A stretch of DNA of 63,709 nucleotides from CAILUG01 sp038125665 (GCA_038125665.1 JAYPEI010000008.1:1-63709), one strand, 5' to 3'. Counted from the stretch's first letter, positions 47,003 through 55,660 are shown. Notes: generated by a model from the letters alone, not told the origin. Made by a program: numbers and translations.

Positions 47003-47144
47003 TAATCTCCGTTATTTTGTCGCTTTAAATCTCTTGCTTGTTGGCTCCTTTGTTACGACAACTGGCAGATTTCGAATAATTTAAGTCAGCTATGAAATAT
47101 GGGAAATGTTTATAGCCACGATTTAAAATCTCAAGTGTTACAAT

Positions 47145-48038
47145 TTATTTCTTCCCTCTAGCCTCAACTTTGTCTTGAGTATTATTGAGAAAATCTTCAG
47201 AACTGTGCCGTTCTCTTAATTGTTTTTCTGGTGGTCCCATGCCTTTATTTACCATTAGGCCACGCTTAACGGCAGGACGAGCATCGAGTAAATCAACCCA
47301 GCGCTTAACATGCGTATACTCTTTAACATTAAGGAATTCAGCTGCTTGATAGCCATCGTGCATCAGGCTGCCAAACCAAGGAAAGGCTGCAATATCAGCA
47401 ATAGTGTAGTGGTCTCCTGCAAGGTACTCATTCTTTTGTAGTTGGGTATCCAGAACATGCAGTAACCTTTTAGTCTCCATGGTATATCGATCTATGGCAT
47501 AAGCTATCTTGATTGGAGCATAGGCGTAGAAATGACCAAAGCCTCCGCCTATAAACGGCGCTGATCCCATTTGCCACATCAACCAGTTCATTGTTTCTGT
47601 TCGCGCTCGAGGTTCCTCAGATAAAAAACAAGAAAACTTTTCAGCCAAATAGAACAAAATAGAGCCACTTTCGAATAAACGTAAGGTGGGAGTGGTGCTG
47701 TAATCAAGCAGAGCAGGAATTTTTGAGTTTGGATTGATATTGACAAAGTCTGAACCAAATTGATCCCCCCTTCCTATATTGATATACCAAGCATCATACT
47801 CTGCCGCTGTATGTCCAAGGGTCAATAACTCTTCCAGCATGATAGTGACTTTTTGACCATTTGGTGTGCCAAGAGAATAGAGTTGTAGGGGATGATTGCC
47901 AATAGGTAATTCCAATTGCTGAGTTGCGCCAGAAATTGGCCGATTGATACTTGTCCATTCACCACCATCTTGTCCAGCCCAATGCCACACCTTGGGAGGA
48001 AGATAGTCGGGTGGAAGATTGGCTCCTGGGTTTTTCAT
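47145..48038 (-). CDS. yghU: YghU-type glutathione S-transferase / disulfide-bond oxidoreductase
   Basis: A 297-residue GST of the Nu class. The long N-terminus (PDYLPPKVWHW, ...NRPISGATQQLELPIGNHPLQL) and GTPNGQKVTIMLEELL followed by RGDQFGSDFVNINPNSKIPAL are distinctive of YghU, which binds two glutathione molecules and reduces disulfides and organic peroxides. The C-terminal helical domain has AGDHYTIADIAAFPWFG. It is divergent from the cupredoxin gene and not linked to an operon. Confidence 0.92.
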   Translation of the reverse strand: MKNPGANLPPDYLPPKVWHWAGQDGGEWTSINRPISGATQQLELPIGNHPLQLYSLGTPNGQKVTIMLEELLTLGHTAAEYDAWYINIGRGDQFGSDFVNINPNSKIPALLDYSTTPTLRLFESGSILFYLAEKFSCFLSEEPRARTETMNWLMWQMGSAPFIGGGFGHFYAYAPIKIAYAIDRYTMETKRLLHVLDTQLQKNEYLAGDHYTIADIAAFPWFGSLMHDGYQAAEFLNVKEYTHVKRWVDLLDARPAVKRGLMVNKGMGPPEKQLRERHSSEDFLNNTQDKVEARGKK

Positions 48039-48179
48039 TGATAAACATACTCCTTATTAACTTAACAAGTAATAAATTTTAAAGTGATTAATTGGGAAAA
48101 ATTCAGACTGTACATCATCTCAAGGTACTTTTATCATGTACGATCTTTATAGTTATGTAATATTCTCAATATTTTGAAT

Positions 48180-48572
48180 ATGAAATCACCATACCTGATC
48201 TTGAAGCATTCTGGAAAAGCAAAGACCAAAAGGCATCAATATTTTTCAAGATGCTGTGTTTTTTTTGTTCTGAACTTGATTATCCAAGTGAAATATCTTC
48301 AAGCGCAAGAACTTGTAGTGGAAGTAGAGCTTCGTGATCATTTATTTTTTCCTTCAACAATAGTAATACCTGCAGGAGAACGAGTTAGTCTCTTAATCAC
48401 TAATCAAGACCCTACTCCTGAAGAGTTTGAAAGCACCAGCTTAAATCGAGAAAAAGTGATTACGGGCTATAGTCGAACAGTAGTTCACATCGGACCATTG
48501 GCACCAGGCGAATACCCTTTTTTTGGTGAGTTTTTCCCTAAGACAGCGCAAGGTGTTGTTTTAGCTAAATAA
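48180..48572 (+). CDS. EfeO-type cupredoxin-fold protein, orphan
   Basis: A 131-residue exported protein from ATG 48180 (a TTG two codons earlier is possible, neither has a ribosome site). The hydrophobic signal near residues 20–43 ends in QAQ. The cupredoxin-like part has the segments PSTIVIPAGERVSLLITNQD, TPEEFESTSLNREKVI and GEYPFFGEFFP. These resemble the cupredoxin domain of EfeO and of single-domain partners of FTR1 iron permeases. The Cys/His ligands of type-1 copper are absent. Here no iron permease is adjacent. The nearest FTR1-like gene is 31 kb away in the metal operon. Confidence 0.75.
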   Translation: MKSPYLILKHSGKAKTKRHQYFSRCCVFFVLNLIIQVKYLQAQELVVEVELRDHLFFPSTIVIPAGERVSLLITNQDPTPEEFESTSLNREKVITGYSRTVVHIGPLAPGEYPFFGEFFPKTAQGVVLAK

Positions 48573-48756
48573 AAAAACAAATAAAAATATGTTCTGACGC
48601 TAAAAAGGCGTGCTAAGTGAATAAGAAATTCTTAAGGTTTTCTCAGTAAGATTTCAACATCCGTATCCTCCCAGGAATAAATTCAAGAGGGACGGGACGA
48701 GAGTGTAGGGCTAGTAACAAGGTGTAGGCTAGTCTACTCAATTTAGAGATTTCCTT

Positions 48757-49485
48757 ATGTTGTCAGAACCTCAAAATTTTTCTCTGTTATCCCAAGAGAT
48801 TAAGCCTAAAGTTCCTCCAGGAAAATGGATGCATAGATTACTGGAAACACATCCTGAATTTTACCTACTAAAAGACACGCCCAATTCTGAAGCGAGTTTA
48901 TTGTCAACGGCGCGATGCCATGTCGCTGAACGCTTTGCATATGAGTACAATGCTGTTATTAGCGAGTTTATGCCCACTTTATTGTTAATGTGTAAAAGTA
49001 ATCTACCCACTGCTGTGGTGGGAATGCGCGAAGCACAGCATTCCATGCTTTTCTTGGAGTATTATCTTCCGCACCCAGTTGATGAGGTGGTCAGTACACA
49101 TTATAAACGTCCAATAAATCGGGATAAGATTGTTGAAATTGGAAATTTAGTTGCTGGACCTCGAGGTCAAAGTAGTTTTCTATTTGCACTGTTTACTTCA
49201 ATGCTGAATAAATTAGGCAAGGAAGTTATTTGTTTTACTGCCACCAAAGGGTTAACAAATAATCTCAATAAACTAGGCTTTACTATGAGTCGCATTAAAG
49301 AAGCAAATCTGAGTGATTTACCCAAAGAAAAACAATTAAATTGGGGTTCCTACTATGACAGTAAGCCTGCAGTGTATGTGGGGGAACTAAGCTCAGCCTT
49401 AGAAGTCATTGAGACTAACCCTGTATTTGCTGAAGCTAGATATCTCCTAGAAAGCCAGTCCACTATGCTGGCAAAACAATGGTAA
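48757..49485 (+). CDS. Thermostable-hemolysin-family protein
   Basis: A 242-residue soluble protein that matches the thermostable hemolysin (delta-VPH) family by the N-terminal FYLLKDT region, ARCHVAERFAYEYNAVISEFMP and EIGNLVAGPRGQSSFLF. The family is, as far as I recall, related to GNAT-type acyltransferases, and EIGNLVAGPRGQ would fit an acyl-CoA or pantetheine binding loop. There is no signal peptide, so a secreted toxin role is doubtful. It overlaps the ligase gene by seven bases and begins a five-gene plus-strand operon, which points to an enzymatic role. Function is inferred. Confidence 0.82.
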   Translation: MLSEPQNFSLLSQEIKPKVPPGKWMHRLLETHPEFYLLKDTPNSEASLLSTARCHVAERFAYEYNAVISEFMPTLLLMCKSNLPTAVVGMREAQHSMLFLEYYLPHPVDEVVSTHYKRPINRDKIVEIGNLVAGPRGQSSFLFALFTSMLNKLGKEVICFTATKGLTNNLNKLGFTMSRIKEANLSDLPKEKQLNWGSYYDSKPAVYVGELSSALEVIETNPVFAEARYLLESQSTMLAKQW

Positions 49486-50951
49486 ATTCAGTCTCGATAC
49501 TCGCACGAGTAAGAGAGTCTCGAGCAAGAAGTGACATAATCCTCAAGACTCTTCAGCGAAGCTACACACTAAAAGAGTGTGAGATGTTGCTGGATGAATT
49601 TAGGCAATATATAGCATTTTGTCCTAAAGGAAACATTGGTCTCTTAGCAGATAACAGACCTGAGTGGATTCTACTAGATCTTTTATTAGAAGATGAAGAT
49701 CGTTGCATCGTCCCAATCCCGACTTTTTTTAGTCAAGAACAAATACTAGAAGTGATTGTTGCAAGTCAGTTGGAAACTCTAATTTGTGATGCTGACATTG
49801 ATTTGCCATCTATAGACTTTAAGTTAGTTTTATCTATGGGAGAGTTACGGTTCTTAAAACCCGAGCTTAACCCAAGTAATAAGGCGAAAATGCCTGTAGG
49901 AACCAAAAAGATCACTTTCACATCAGGCTCAACTGGTCAGCCAAAAGGGGTTTGTTTGAGTCATCAGCAACTCAAACGGCAAGCCGAAGCTCTCGCAGAG
50001 CAAGCGGGGCAAAAAAAACCAGTGCATTTATGCTTGTTGCCTTTGAGTACCCTGTTGGAAAATATAGCCGGTGTTTATACGCCTTTATTATCAGATGGTA
50101 TTGTAGTGGTACCTTCGTTAGTTGAGTTAGGTTTCAGAGGCAGTCGGCTAGTGAATCCCCAAAAAATGCTAGCAGTAATTACTCAAACCAACCCAACAAC
50201 CATGATACTCATTCCTGAACTGCTTAGATTTTTGGTAAGCGCCGCACTTCAAGGTTGGCAACCGCCCTCTTCACTTCAGTTTATAGCGGTAGGAGGTGGT
50301 GCCGTCTCTTCGTTACTATTAGAGCAAGCTTATCAGATAGGTTTACCGGTATATGAGGGTTATGGCCTAAGTGAGTGTGCCTCTGTCGTTAGCTTGAATA
50401 CCCCAGATGCAAATCTAAGAGGATCTTGTGGTAAGCCGCTTCCTCATTTAACAGTGACTGCAGAGGATGGAGAAATCAGCGTAAATGGAAATGCGATGCT
50501 AGGCTATTTAAACGATCCAGACAGCTGGTACCCGAATGAGATTCGCACAGGCGACTTGGGATATCTAGATGAACAAGGGTATGTCCATCTTTCTGGACGC
50601 AAAAAAAATTTACTGATTTCAAGCTACGGCCGCAATATCAATCCAGAGTGGCCAGAGAGTGCTTTATTGGCTAATACTGCTATCCAAGAAGCGGTAGTAT
50701 TTGGTGATGCCCAACCATATTGTGTGGCTTTATTCAGTCTTCGTAATGGACCAAAAGACATAGCTTCTCTAGCACCGTGGATTGATAGAGTTAACAAAAC
50801 GTTACCGGATTATGCCCAAATTAAGAAATGGCAGGTATTGAATGAAGTGATGACGACTATACCAGGTCTTGTGACAAGTAACGGGCGACCCAAACGTCGT
50901 CAGATAGCCGCTTATTATGAGAAAGAGTTGGCATCACTTTATTTACCCTGA
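49479..50951 (+). CDS. AMP-forming acyl ligase (ANL superfamily)
   Basis: A 490-residue adenylate-forming enzyme that activates a carboxylic acid as acyl-AMP and then transfers it to CoA or another acceptor. The phosphate loop TSGSTGQPKG lies at residues 148–157, followed by GYGLSECASVV, the TGDLGYLDEQGYV hinge and GRKKNLLISSYGRNI. The C-terminal catalytic lysine K472 is in NGRPKRR. The whole protein is shorter than long-chain acyl-CoA synthetases. The gene overlaps the hemolysin-family gene and is 12 bases from the diiron-type gene, so its product probably feeds the operon's pathway. The acid is unknown. A fatty acid is the guess. Confidence 0.88.
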   Translation: MVNSVSILARVRESRARSDIILKTLQRSYTLKECEMLLDEFRQYIAFCPKGNIGLLADNRPEWILLDLLLEDEDRCIVPIPTFFSQEQILEVIVASQLETLICDADIDLPSIDFKLVLSMGELRFLKPELNPSNKAKMPVGTKKITFTSGSTGQPKGVCLSHQQLKRQAEALAEQAGQKKPVHLCLLPLSTLLENIAGVYTPLLSDGIVVVPSLVELGFRGSRLVNPQKMLAVITQTNPTTMILIPELLRFLVSAALQGWQPPSSLQFIAVGGGAVSSLLLEQAYQIGLPVYEGYGLSECASVVSLNTPDANLRGSCGKPLPHLTVTAEDGEISVNGNAMLGYLNDPDSWYPNEIRTGDLGYLDEQGYVHLSGRKKNLLISSYGRNINPEWPESALLANTAIQEAVVFGDAQPYCVALFSLRNGPKDIASLAPWIDRVNKTLPDYAQIKKWQVLNEVMTTIPGLVTSNGRPKRRQIAAYYEKELASLYLP

Positions 50952-50963
50952 TAAGAGGTGACT

Positions 50964-51650
50964 ATGGATTTCTATAAACGCTTACAAATAGAGACAACAA
51001 ATCAACGAGAAAGTTTGTTATCAGCTCCCATTATTTATCGCAGTCTTCAAGGTGAAATCACTCTGGATGACTACGTAAGTTTTTTGGCTCAGGCTTATCA
51101 CCATGTCAAACATACAGTGCCTCTACTGATGGCTTGTGGTTCTCGTCTGAGTGAGGAGAAGGAATGGTTAAGAAAAGCTATCGGTGATTACATAGAGGAA
51201 GAAATGGGGCATCAGGAGTGGATTCTGAATGACATTGAGCATTGTGGGTATGACAAAGAAGTTGTGCGTAGTAGCATACCCTTACCTGCTACAGAGTTGA
51301 TGGTTTCCTATGCCTATGACATGGTACAGCGAATAAATCCATTAGGTTTTTTTGGCATGGTTCAAGTATTAGAGGGTACAAGCATTGCCATAGCTTCTCA
51401 GGTAGCAGATGTGATTAAAAACAAATTAGAACTTCCCCAAAGTGCTTTTTCTTATTTATATTCACATGGTGCTCTCGATCAAGGCCATATCAAATTTTTT
51501 GAAAATCTGATGAATAGAATTACTCTTCAAGAAGAACAAGTACTTATTATTCATAGTGCGCGAATGTTCTATCAATTATATGGTGATATCTTTCGAAGCT
51601 TAAACCCAGCCCATGGGGTTCCAGCTATAAGGCCAATGAAGGCAATGTGA
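50964..51650 (+). CDS. Heme-oxygenase-like (TenA/PqqC-fold) putative diiron enzyme
   Basis: A 228-residue all-helical protein from ATG 50964, preceded by AAGAGG (a GTG two codons earlier is rejected). Candidate metal ligands by my alignment are H46, E80 and H83 (EEEMGHQEW), E137 (VQVLEGTS), and H168, D172 and H175 (YSHGALDQGHIKFF). The E-x2-H…E…H-x3-D-x2-H pattern is what I recall from UndA- and CADD-like enzymes that bind two irons and oxidise acids or amines. Simple thiaminase TenA usually has a conserved cysteine in place of these ligands. It lies between an acyl ligase and a reductase, so it probably modifies an activated acid. Confidence 0.82.
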   Translation: MDFYKRLQIETTNQRESLLSAPIIYRSLQGEITLDDYVSFLAQAYHHVKHTVPLLMACGSRLSEEKEWLRKAIGDYIEEEMGHQEWILNDIEHCGYDKEVVRSSIPLPATELMVSYAYDMVQRINPLGFFGMVQVLEGTSIAIASQVADVIKNKLELPQSAFSYLYSHGALDQGHIKFFENLMNRITLQEEQVLIIHSARMFYQLYGDIFRSLNPAHGVPAIRPMKAM

Positions 51651-51676
51651 AAAATTTTTTAGAGTGATCCTTTTTG

Positions 51677-52501
51677 ATGAATGTACTTACTAATAAGTTA
51701 GTCTTGGTTACTGGTGCGTCCGGAGGTATTGGTCTGGCGATAGTGCGGCTCTTACTGCAAGAGCAGGCAAGACTCTTACTTACCGGAAGAAGATTCGAGG
51801 AGCTTTCTACTTTGTTAGATGAGTTTCCAGATCAAAGAGGTGGAGTGACTTTTATCAAAGCCGACCTAACCCATCATGAAGACAGAGATCAACTTGTGGC
51901 TAAGGCAGAGGAGTTAGGAGGCGTTGATATATTGATGAACATGGCAGGTATCCTACATTTTGGATTATTTGAAAAACAAACTGCAAGCGAGATTTGCCAG
52001 TTACTTAAAGTAAACGTTGAGGCACCACTATTACTCACTCAAAGCTTAATCCCACAGCTACTTTCGAAAAATAGTGCACAGATAATGAACGTAGGTTCTA
52101 TATTAGGAAGTATCGAACATCCTGGTTTTGTTGCCTATAGTGCAACTAAAGCGGCATTAAAAAGTTTTTCTCAGGGTTTACAGCGCGAACTTGCTGATAC
52201 AAATGTCTCTGTAAAATACATTGCACCAAGATCTACAGACACGTTGATGAATCCCTCTGCACTTGTGGCAATGAATAATAAATTGGGTAACAAATCTGAT
52301 GCACCTATGCGTGTAGCAAAGCTCATTGTTCAGCAATTAAAAAATCATCAATCTTTGGTTTATGTTGGTTGGCCTGAAAAACTCTTTGTTCGAGTGAATG
52401 CCTTGCTGCCTAGCGTAGTGAGCAGTGCTTTGAGAAAACAATTATCGACGATAAAACATTTTGCGAAAAAAAATCATTTAGAACAAAAAAGTGAAAATTA
52501 G
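51677..52501 (+). CDS. Short-chain dehydrogenase/reductase
   Basis: NAD(P)-dependent SDR of 274 residues from ATG 51677. The cofactor motif VTGASGGIGLA starts at residue 11, NMAG is near residue 88, the serine is in NVGSILGS and the catalytic Y154-x3-K158 is in AYSATKAALKS. The C-terminal tail is basic (KHFAKKNHLEQK). It follows the diiron-type gene by 26 bases and ends 16 bases before the TPR gene. In the pathway it may reduce a keto or aldehyde intermediate, which is inference. Confidence 0.88.
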   Translation: MNVLTNKLVLVTGASGGIGLAIVRLLLQEQARLLLTGRRFEELSTLLDEFPDQRGGVTFIKADLTHHEDRDQLVAKAEELGGVDILMNMAGILHFGLFEKQTASEICQLLKVNVEAPLLLTQSLIPQLLSKNSAQIMNVGSILGSIEHPGFVAYSATKAALKSFSQGLQRELADTNVSVKYIAPRSTDTLMNPSALVAMNNKLGNKSDAPMRVAKLIVQQLKNHQSLVYVGWPEKLFVRVNALLPSVVSSALRKQLSTIKHFAKKNHLEQKSEN

Positions 52502-52517
52502 GGTTGCGGGAGAGTCC

Positions 52518-53177
52518 ATGAAAAATCAATTTACAAACAAGGTGATGTGTAGTTTTTTACTGTTGTGTGGGGTTGCTACTGTAGATGCTGCTGAAGTTCG
52601 TTCTGTTGAAGATGAAATCCAAATCTTACAATCACGTTGGGCAGAGATTAATTATCAGTTGGATGGCAAGGTTCAACTCACAGCTTTTAGCCAACTGGTT
52701 AATGAAGCTGGGCGAGTGATCAGTACCTATCCCGAACAAGCATCACCATGGATATGGAGCGGGATCATTAAGTCGACATATGCTGGGGCTATGGGCGGAC
52801 TAGGTGCACTGTCCTTGGCCAAAGAGGCAAAAAAAGATCTTGAGGAAGCTTTGTCTATAGATGAAACGGCATTGGAAGGTTCTGCCTACACGAGTCTAGG
52901 CTCTCTCTATGCCAATGTACCCGGTTGGCCTATCGGCTTTGGTGATAATAAGAAAGCAGAAAAAATGTTGCAGCAAGCATTAGAATTAAATCCTCAAGGG
53001 ATTGATAGTAATTATTTCTATGCTCAATTCTTGATAGAAGAGAAGCGCTATGCCGAAGCGAGATATTATTTGGAAAAGGCCGCGGCAGCACCAGCTAGAC
53101 CAGAACGCCCCTTGGCTGATTCCGGGCGACATGAGGAGATTGATATATTACTCGCTGAAATTGCTGGTAAAGACTGA
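52518..53177 (+). CDS. Exported TPR-repeat protein
   Basis: A 219-residue protein with a signal peptide ending in ATVDAAEV. At least two TPR-like helix pairs follow: ALEGSAYTSLGSLYANVPG and NNKKAEKMLQQALELNPQ, then FLIEEKRYAEARYYLEKAA. The ATG at 52518 follows GGGAGAG and is preferred over a GTG overlapping the SDR gene. It ends the operon. As a periplasmic repeat protein it could help transport or anchor the pathway product, but no function is known to me. Confidence 0.75.
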   Translation: MKNQFTNKVMCSFLLLCGVATVDAAEVRSVEDEIQILQSRWAEINYQLDGKVQLTAFSQLVNEAGRVISTYPEQASPWIWSGIIKSTYAGAMGGLGALSLAKEAKKDLEEALSIDETALEGSAYTSLGSLYANVPGWPIGFGDNKKAEKMLQQALELNPQGIDSNYFYAQFLIEEKRYAEARYYLEKAAAAPARPERPLADSGRHEEIDILLAEIAGKD

Positions 53178-53277
53178 CTAGGTAATTCTGACTGAGTCTT
53201 TGATTGAATTTTTGGGAAACTCCAAAGACAATGTAAAGTAATATATATTGTGTTTAAAATTAAGAAGGGGGGAGCAG

Positions 53278-54390
53278 ATGTCAGTCAGAACCAAGTTGAT
53301 GGTACTTATTGTCGTAGTTGCACTGCCGATCCTCGATATATTTTTACCCTACTCTCCTTTTTCATCTCAGGCTAGCTATGCGCAAGAAGAGTTTCCAGAA
53401 GATAAAAACAAGCCTGTTTTTCGTTTCGCCAATCAGTTTGAACACATAAGTGGTAACCTTTATCGCAGTGGGAATGGTGCATGGCACTCAATCATATTAG
53501 TGACCTCAGAGGGTATTGTATTAGTAGATCCTCTTAACAATATGGCGGCAGAATGGACCAAACAACAACTAGAGAGCCGGTTTAATGTCCCAGTTCGCTA
53601 TATCATTTATAGTCATAGTCATTTCGATCATGTAGAGGGTGCTGCAGTATTTGGGGATGACATCTCCATCATTGGCCATGAAAAAATATTGCAGAACATG
53701 GATGGCCGGTTTCCTCAATTACCTGGCGATATGATAGACCGTAATCTTAATGGTCTTATCGATAGAGAGGATATCATGATACCCACAGATGCTGATCCAG
53801 GTATTTGTGGGATGAGTGCCAGTTTCTTTGATCAGTACGATAGAAATGGTGATGGCATAATGACTCCAGCAGAGTTACAACAAGATATTTTGCCACCCAC
53901 GCTTACCTACTCGAATCGTATGACTCTTAAGCTGGGTGGAGAAACCTTAGAGTTGCTACATCCAGGGACAAATCATGCGAATGACCAAACAATCGTTTAT
54001 TTTCCAAAAGAAAAAGTAGTGTTCGCTGCGGATATGATCGCTGATGCGCTAGTAAGAGAGGATATACGCTCTTTGCCTTCAGCGTGTGGTCCTTATGACG
54101 GTTCTCCTATTGACGAATGGATAAATTCTTACAAAGCTGTACTGGATTTGGATTTTACACTTTTCGCAGGGGGTCATGGAGACTACTTCACTAAGGAAGA
54201 AGCTTCACTTCCACTTCAATTTTTACAAGATCTTAGAAAGGCAGTCGAACAAGGGATGGCAGCGGGCATGGGGCTTGAACAGTTGCAGCAAGAAATTACC
54301 TTGCCTCAGTATTCACAATGGTATTTTTATGAGCGGCTTCTCAAAAAAAATATCCATGCTATGTATAGCAACTTACAACAATATCGCTAA
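53278..54390 (+). CDS. Secreted metallo-beta-lactamase-fold hydrolase with two EF-hand loops
   Basis: A 370-residue exported enzyme. The N-terminus has a membrane-type signal (MVLIVVVALPILD). The zinc motif HSHFDH is at residues 113–118, with further ligands likely at H228 or H233 and D252. Inserted between strands are two EF-hand calcium loops, D154-x-N-x-N-G-x-I-x3-D165 and D188-x-N-x-D-G-x-M-x3-E199, which is unusual in this fold. The ATG 53278 follows GGGGGGAG and gives a clean signal, so an earlier start at 53248 is rejected. It lies about 100 bases after the TPR gene and 23 bases before a PQQ-type dehydrogenase gene. The substrate is unknown. Confidence 0.85.
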   Translation: MSVRTKLMVLIVVVALPILDIFLPYSPFSSQASYAQEEFPEDKNKPVFRFANQFEHISGNLYRSGNGAWHSIILVTSEGIVLVDPLNNMAAEWTKQQLESRFNVPVRYIIYSHSHFDHVEGAAVFGDDISIIGHEKILQNMDGRFPQLPGDMIDRNLNGLIDREDIMIPTDADPGICGMSASFFDQYDRNGDGIMTPAELQQDILPPTLTYSNRMTLKLGGETLELLHPGTNHANDQTIVYFPKEKVVFAADMIADALVREDIRSLPSACGPYDGSPIDEWINSYKAVLDLDFTLFAGGHGDYFTKEEASLPLQFLQDLRKAVEQGMAAGMGLEQLQQEITLPQYSQWYFYERLLKKNIHAMYSNLQQYR

Positions 54391-54413
54391 TAAAAAAGTC
54401 TTTCGGGGGATTT

Positions 54414-55631
54414 ATGAAGCTATTGAAATTTGCCCTTCTTAGCGCGGCATTCACTTACACTCTAGTGCCTATAGCTCAAGCTCAAAATGCTCAAGCAGAA
54501 TTCGCTAATGGTTTTCCTATAGCTCCAACAGGATTACAGAATCTTCCGTTAGGAGATGGTCCTTGGGAATACCGTACCGGCGAGGATATGAATGTTCATG
54601 TGGAACTGGTTGCACGAATGCAGTATGCCATGGCTATGGCGTTTACTCCGGATGGCGCTCTTTTAGTTGCCGGTCGAGCCGGTAAGCTATTTCGTATAGA
54701 TGACGATAAGCTAAGTGAAGTTTCTGGTGGGCCTGAAGCGGTGATGATTGGAGAGGCTGGTGGAATTGGTGCTGTCCATGGTTACATGGATATAAAAATA
54801 CACCCTGATTTTAAGACAAATCAATTGATCTACCTAGCCTACCACCGTAAAGACGAAGCTTTGCCTGCGGGCATCGTTTCTATTGGCCGAGGGCGTCTAG
54901 TAGGAAGTAGATTGGAGGACTTCCAACTGATTTACGATAGTGTGGATATGAACGGTGGTATGCGTATTGTCTTTGGTCCAGACGAGAAATTATATGCCTC
55001 TATGCCTGATAGAGATTCTCAAAATTTACTATCAAGAGGAGGCAAAATTCTTCGTTTGAATGACGATGGATCCATTCCTCCAGATAACCCCTTTGTGAAT
55101 AGACGCGATGCTCTACCTGAAATCTGGAGTTATGGACACCGCTATTCCCTGGGATTAACGGTACGTCCTGGTAGCGAGGAAATCTGGCAGTCGGAGAATG
55201 GACCTAACGGAGGTGACGAGGTGAATATCATCCGCAAGGGACAAAATTATGGATGGCCAGAAGTGAGTTTTGGCCGAACTTATAATGGCCCTTGGCATTC
55301 TAAGCAGCCCAAACACGATGGCTATACTTATCCTGAAATAGTATGGATTCCCTCAGTGGCTACGGCAGGAATGACATTTTACACGGGAGATCAGCTCGAT
55401 AAGTGGCAAGGAGATCTGTTCATCGGCTCACTTCGCACTGGCGAAGTTAATGGAACAGGTCATCTTGAGCGTGTTCTGTTTAACAGTAATATGGAAGAAC
55501 TCAGAAGGGAATCCTTACTTGTGGATTTACACAAGCGCATCAGAGATGTAGTACAAGGGCCTGATGGTTACCTCTATGTAGCACTTGAAGATCAGGATGG
55601 TGGTGTCTTGAGAATCAAGCCAGCAAAATAG
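54414..55631 (+). CDS. PQQ-dependent sugar dehydrogenase-like protein
   Basis: A 405-residue exported beta-propeller of the soluble glucose dehydrogenase / sorbosone dehydrogenase family. The signal ends in IAQAQ. Propeller hallmarks include YAMAMAFTPDGALLVAGRAGKL, PEIWSYGHRYSLGL and QSENGPNGGDEVNIIRKGQNYGWPE. The latter stretches hold the family's PQQ-site residues. It shares a short gap with the metallo-hydrolase gene and a terminator follows. Oxidation of an aldose in the periplasm would supply aldonate to the gluconate genes downstream, but this link is inference, since the strand differs. Some relatives do not use PQQ. Confidence 0.85.
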   Translation: MKLLKFALLSAAFTYTLVPIAQAQNAQAEFANGFPIAPTGLQNLPLGDGPWEYRTGEDMNVHVELVARMQYAMAMAFTPDGALLVAGRAGKLFRIDDDKLSEVSGGPEAVMIGEAGGIGAVHGYMDIKIHPDFKTNQLIYLAYHRKDEALPAGIVSIGRGRLVGSRLEDFQLIYDSVDMNGGMRIVFGPDEKLYASMPDRDSQNLLSRGGKILRLNDDGSIPPDNPFVNRRDALPEIWSYGHRYSLGLTVRPGSEEIWQSENGPNGGDEVNIIRKGQNYGWPEVSFGRTYNGPWHSKQPKHDGYTYPEIVWIPSVATAGMTFYTGDQLDKWQGDLFIGSLRTGEVNGTGHLERVLFNSNMEELRRESLLVDLHKRIRDVVQGPDGYLYVALEDQDGGVLRIKPAK

Positions 55632-55634
55632 AAT

Positions 55635-55660
55635 AAAAAGGCGGGAACCCCCGCCTTTTT
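55635..55660. terminator. Bidirectional terminator between convergent genes
   Basis: AAAAAGGCGGG (55635–55645) and CCCGCCTTTTT (55650–55660) form an 11-bp stem with a four-base loop, with poly-A and poly-T outside. It can end transcription from both the PQQ-dehydrogenase gene and the convergent lyase gene. Confidence 0.93.

Noticed and set aside
48757..49485. Literal reading of the thermostable-hemolysin gene as a toxin
   Set aside because: There is no signal peptide or pore-like feature, and it is coupled to enzyme genes, so an enzyme role is the better reading.
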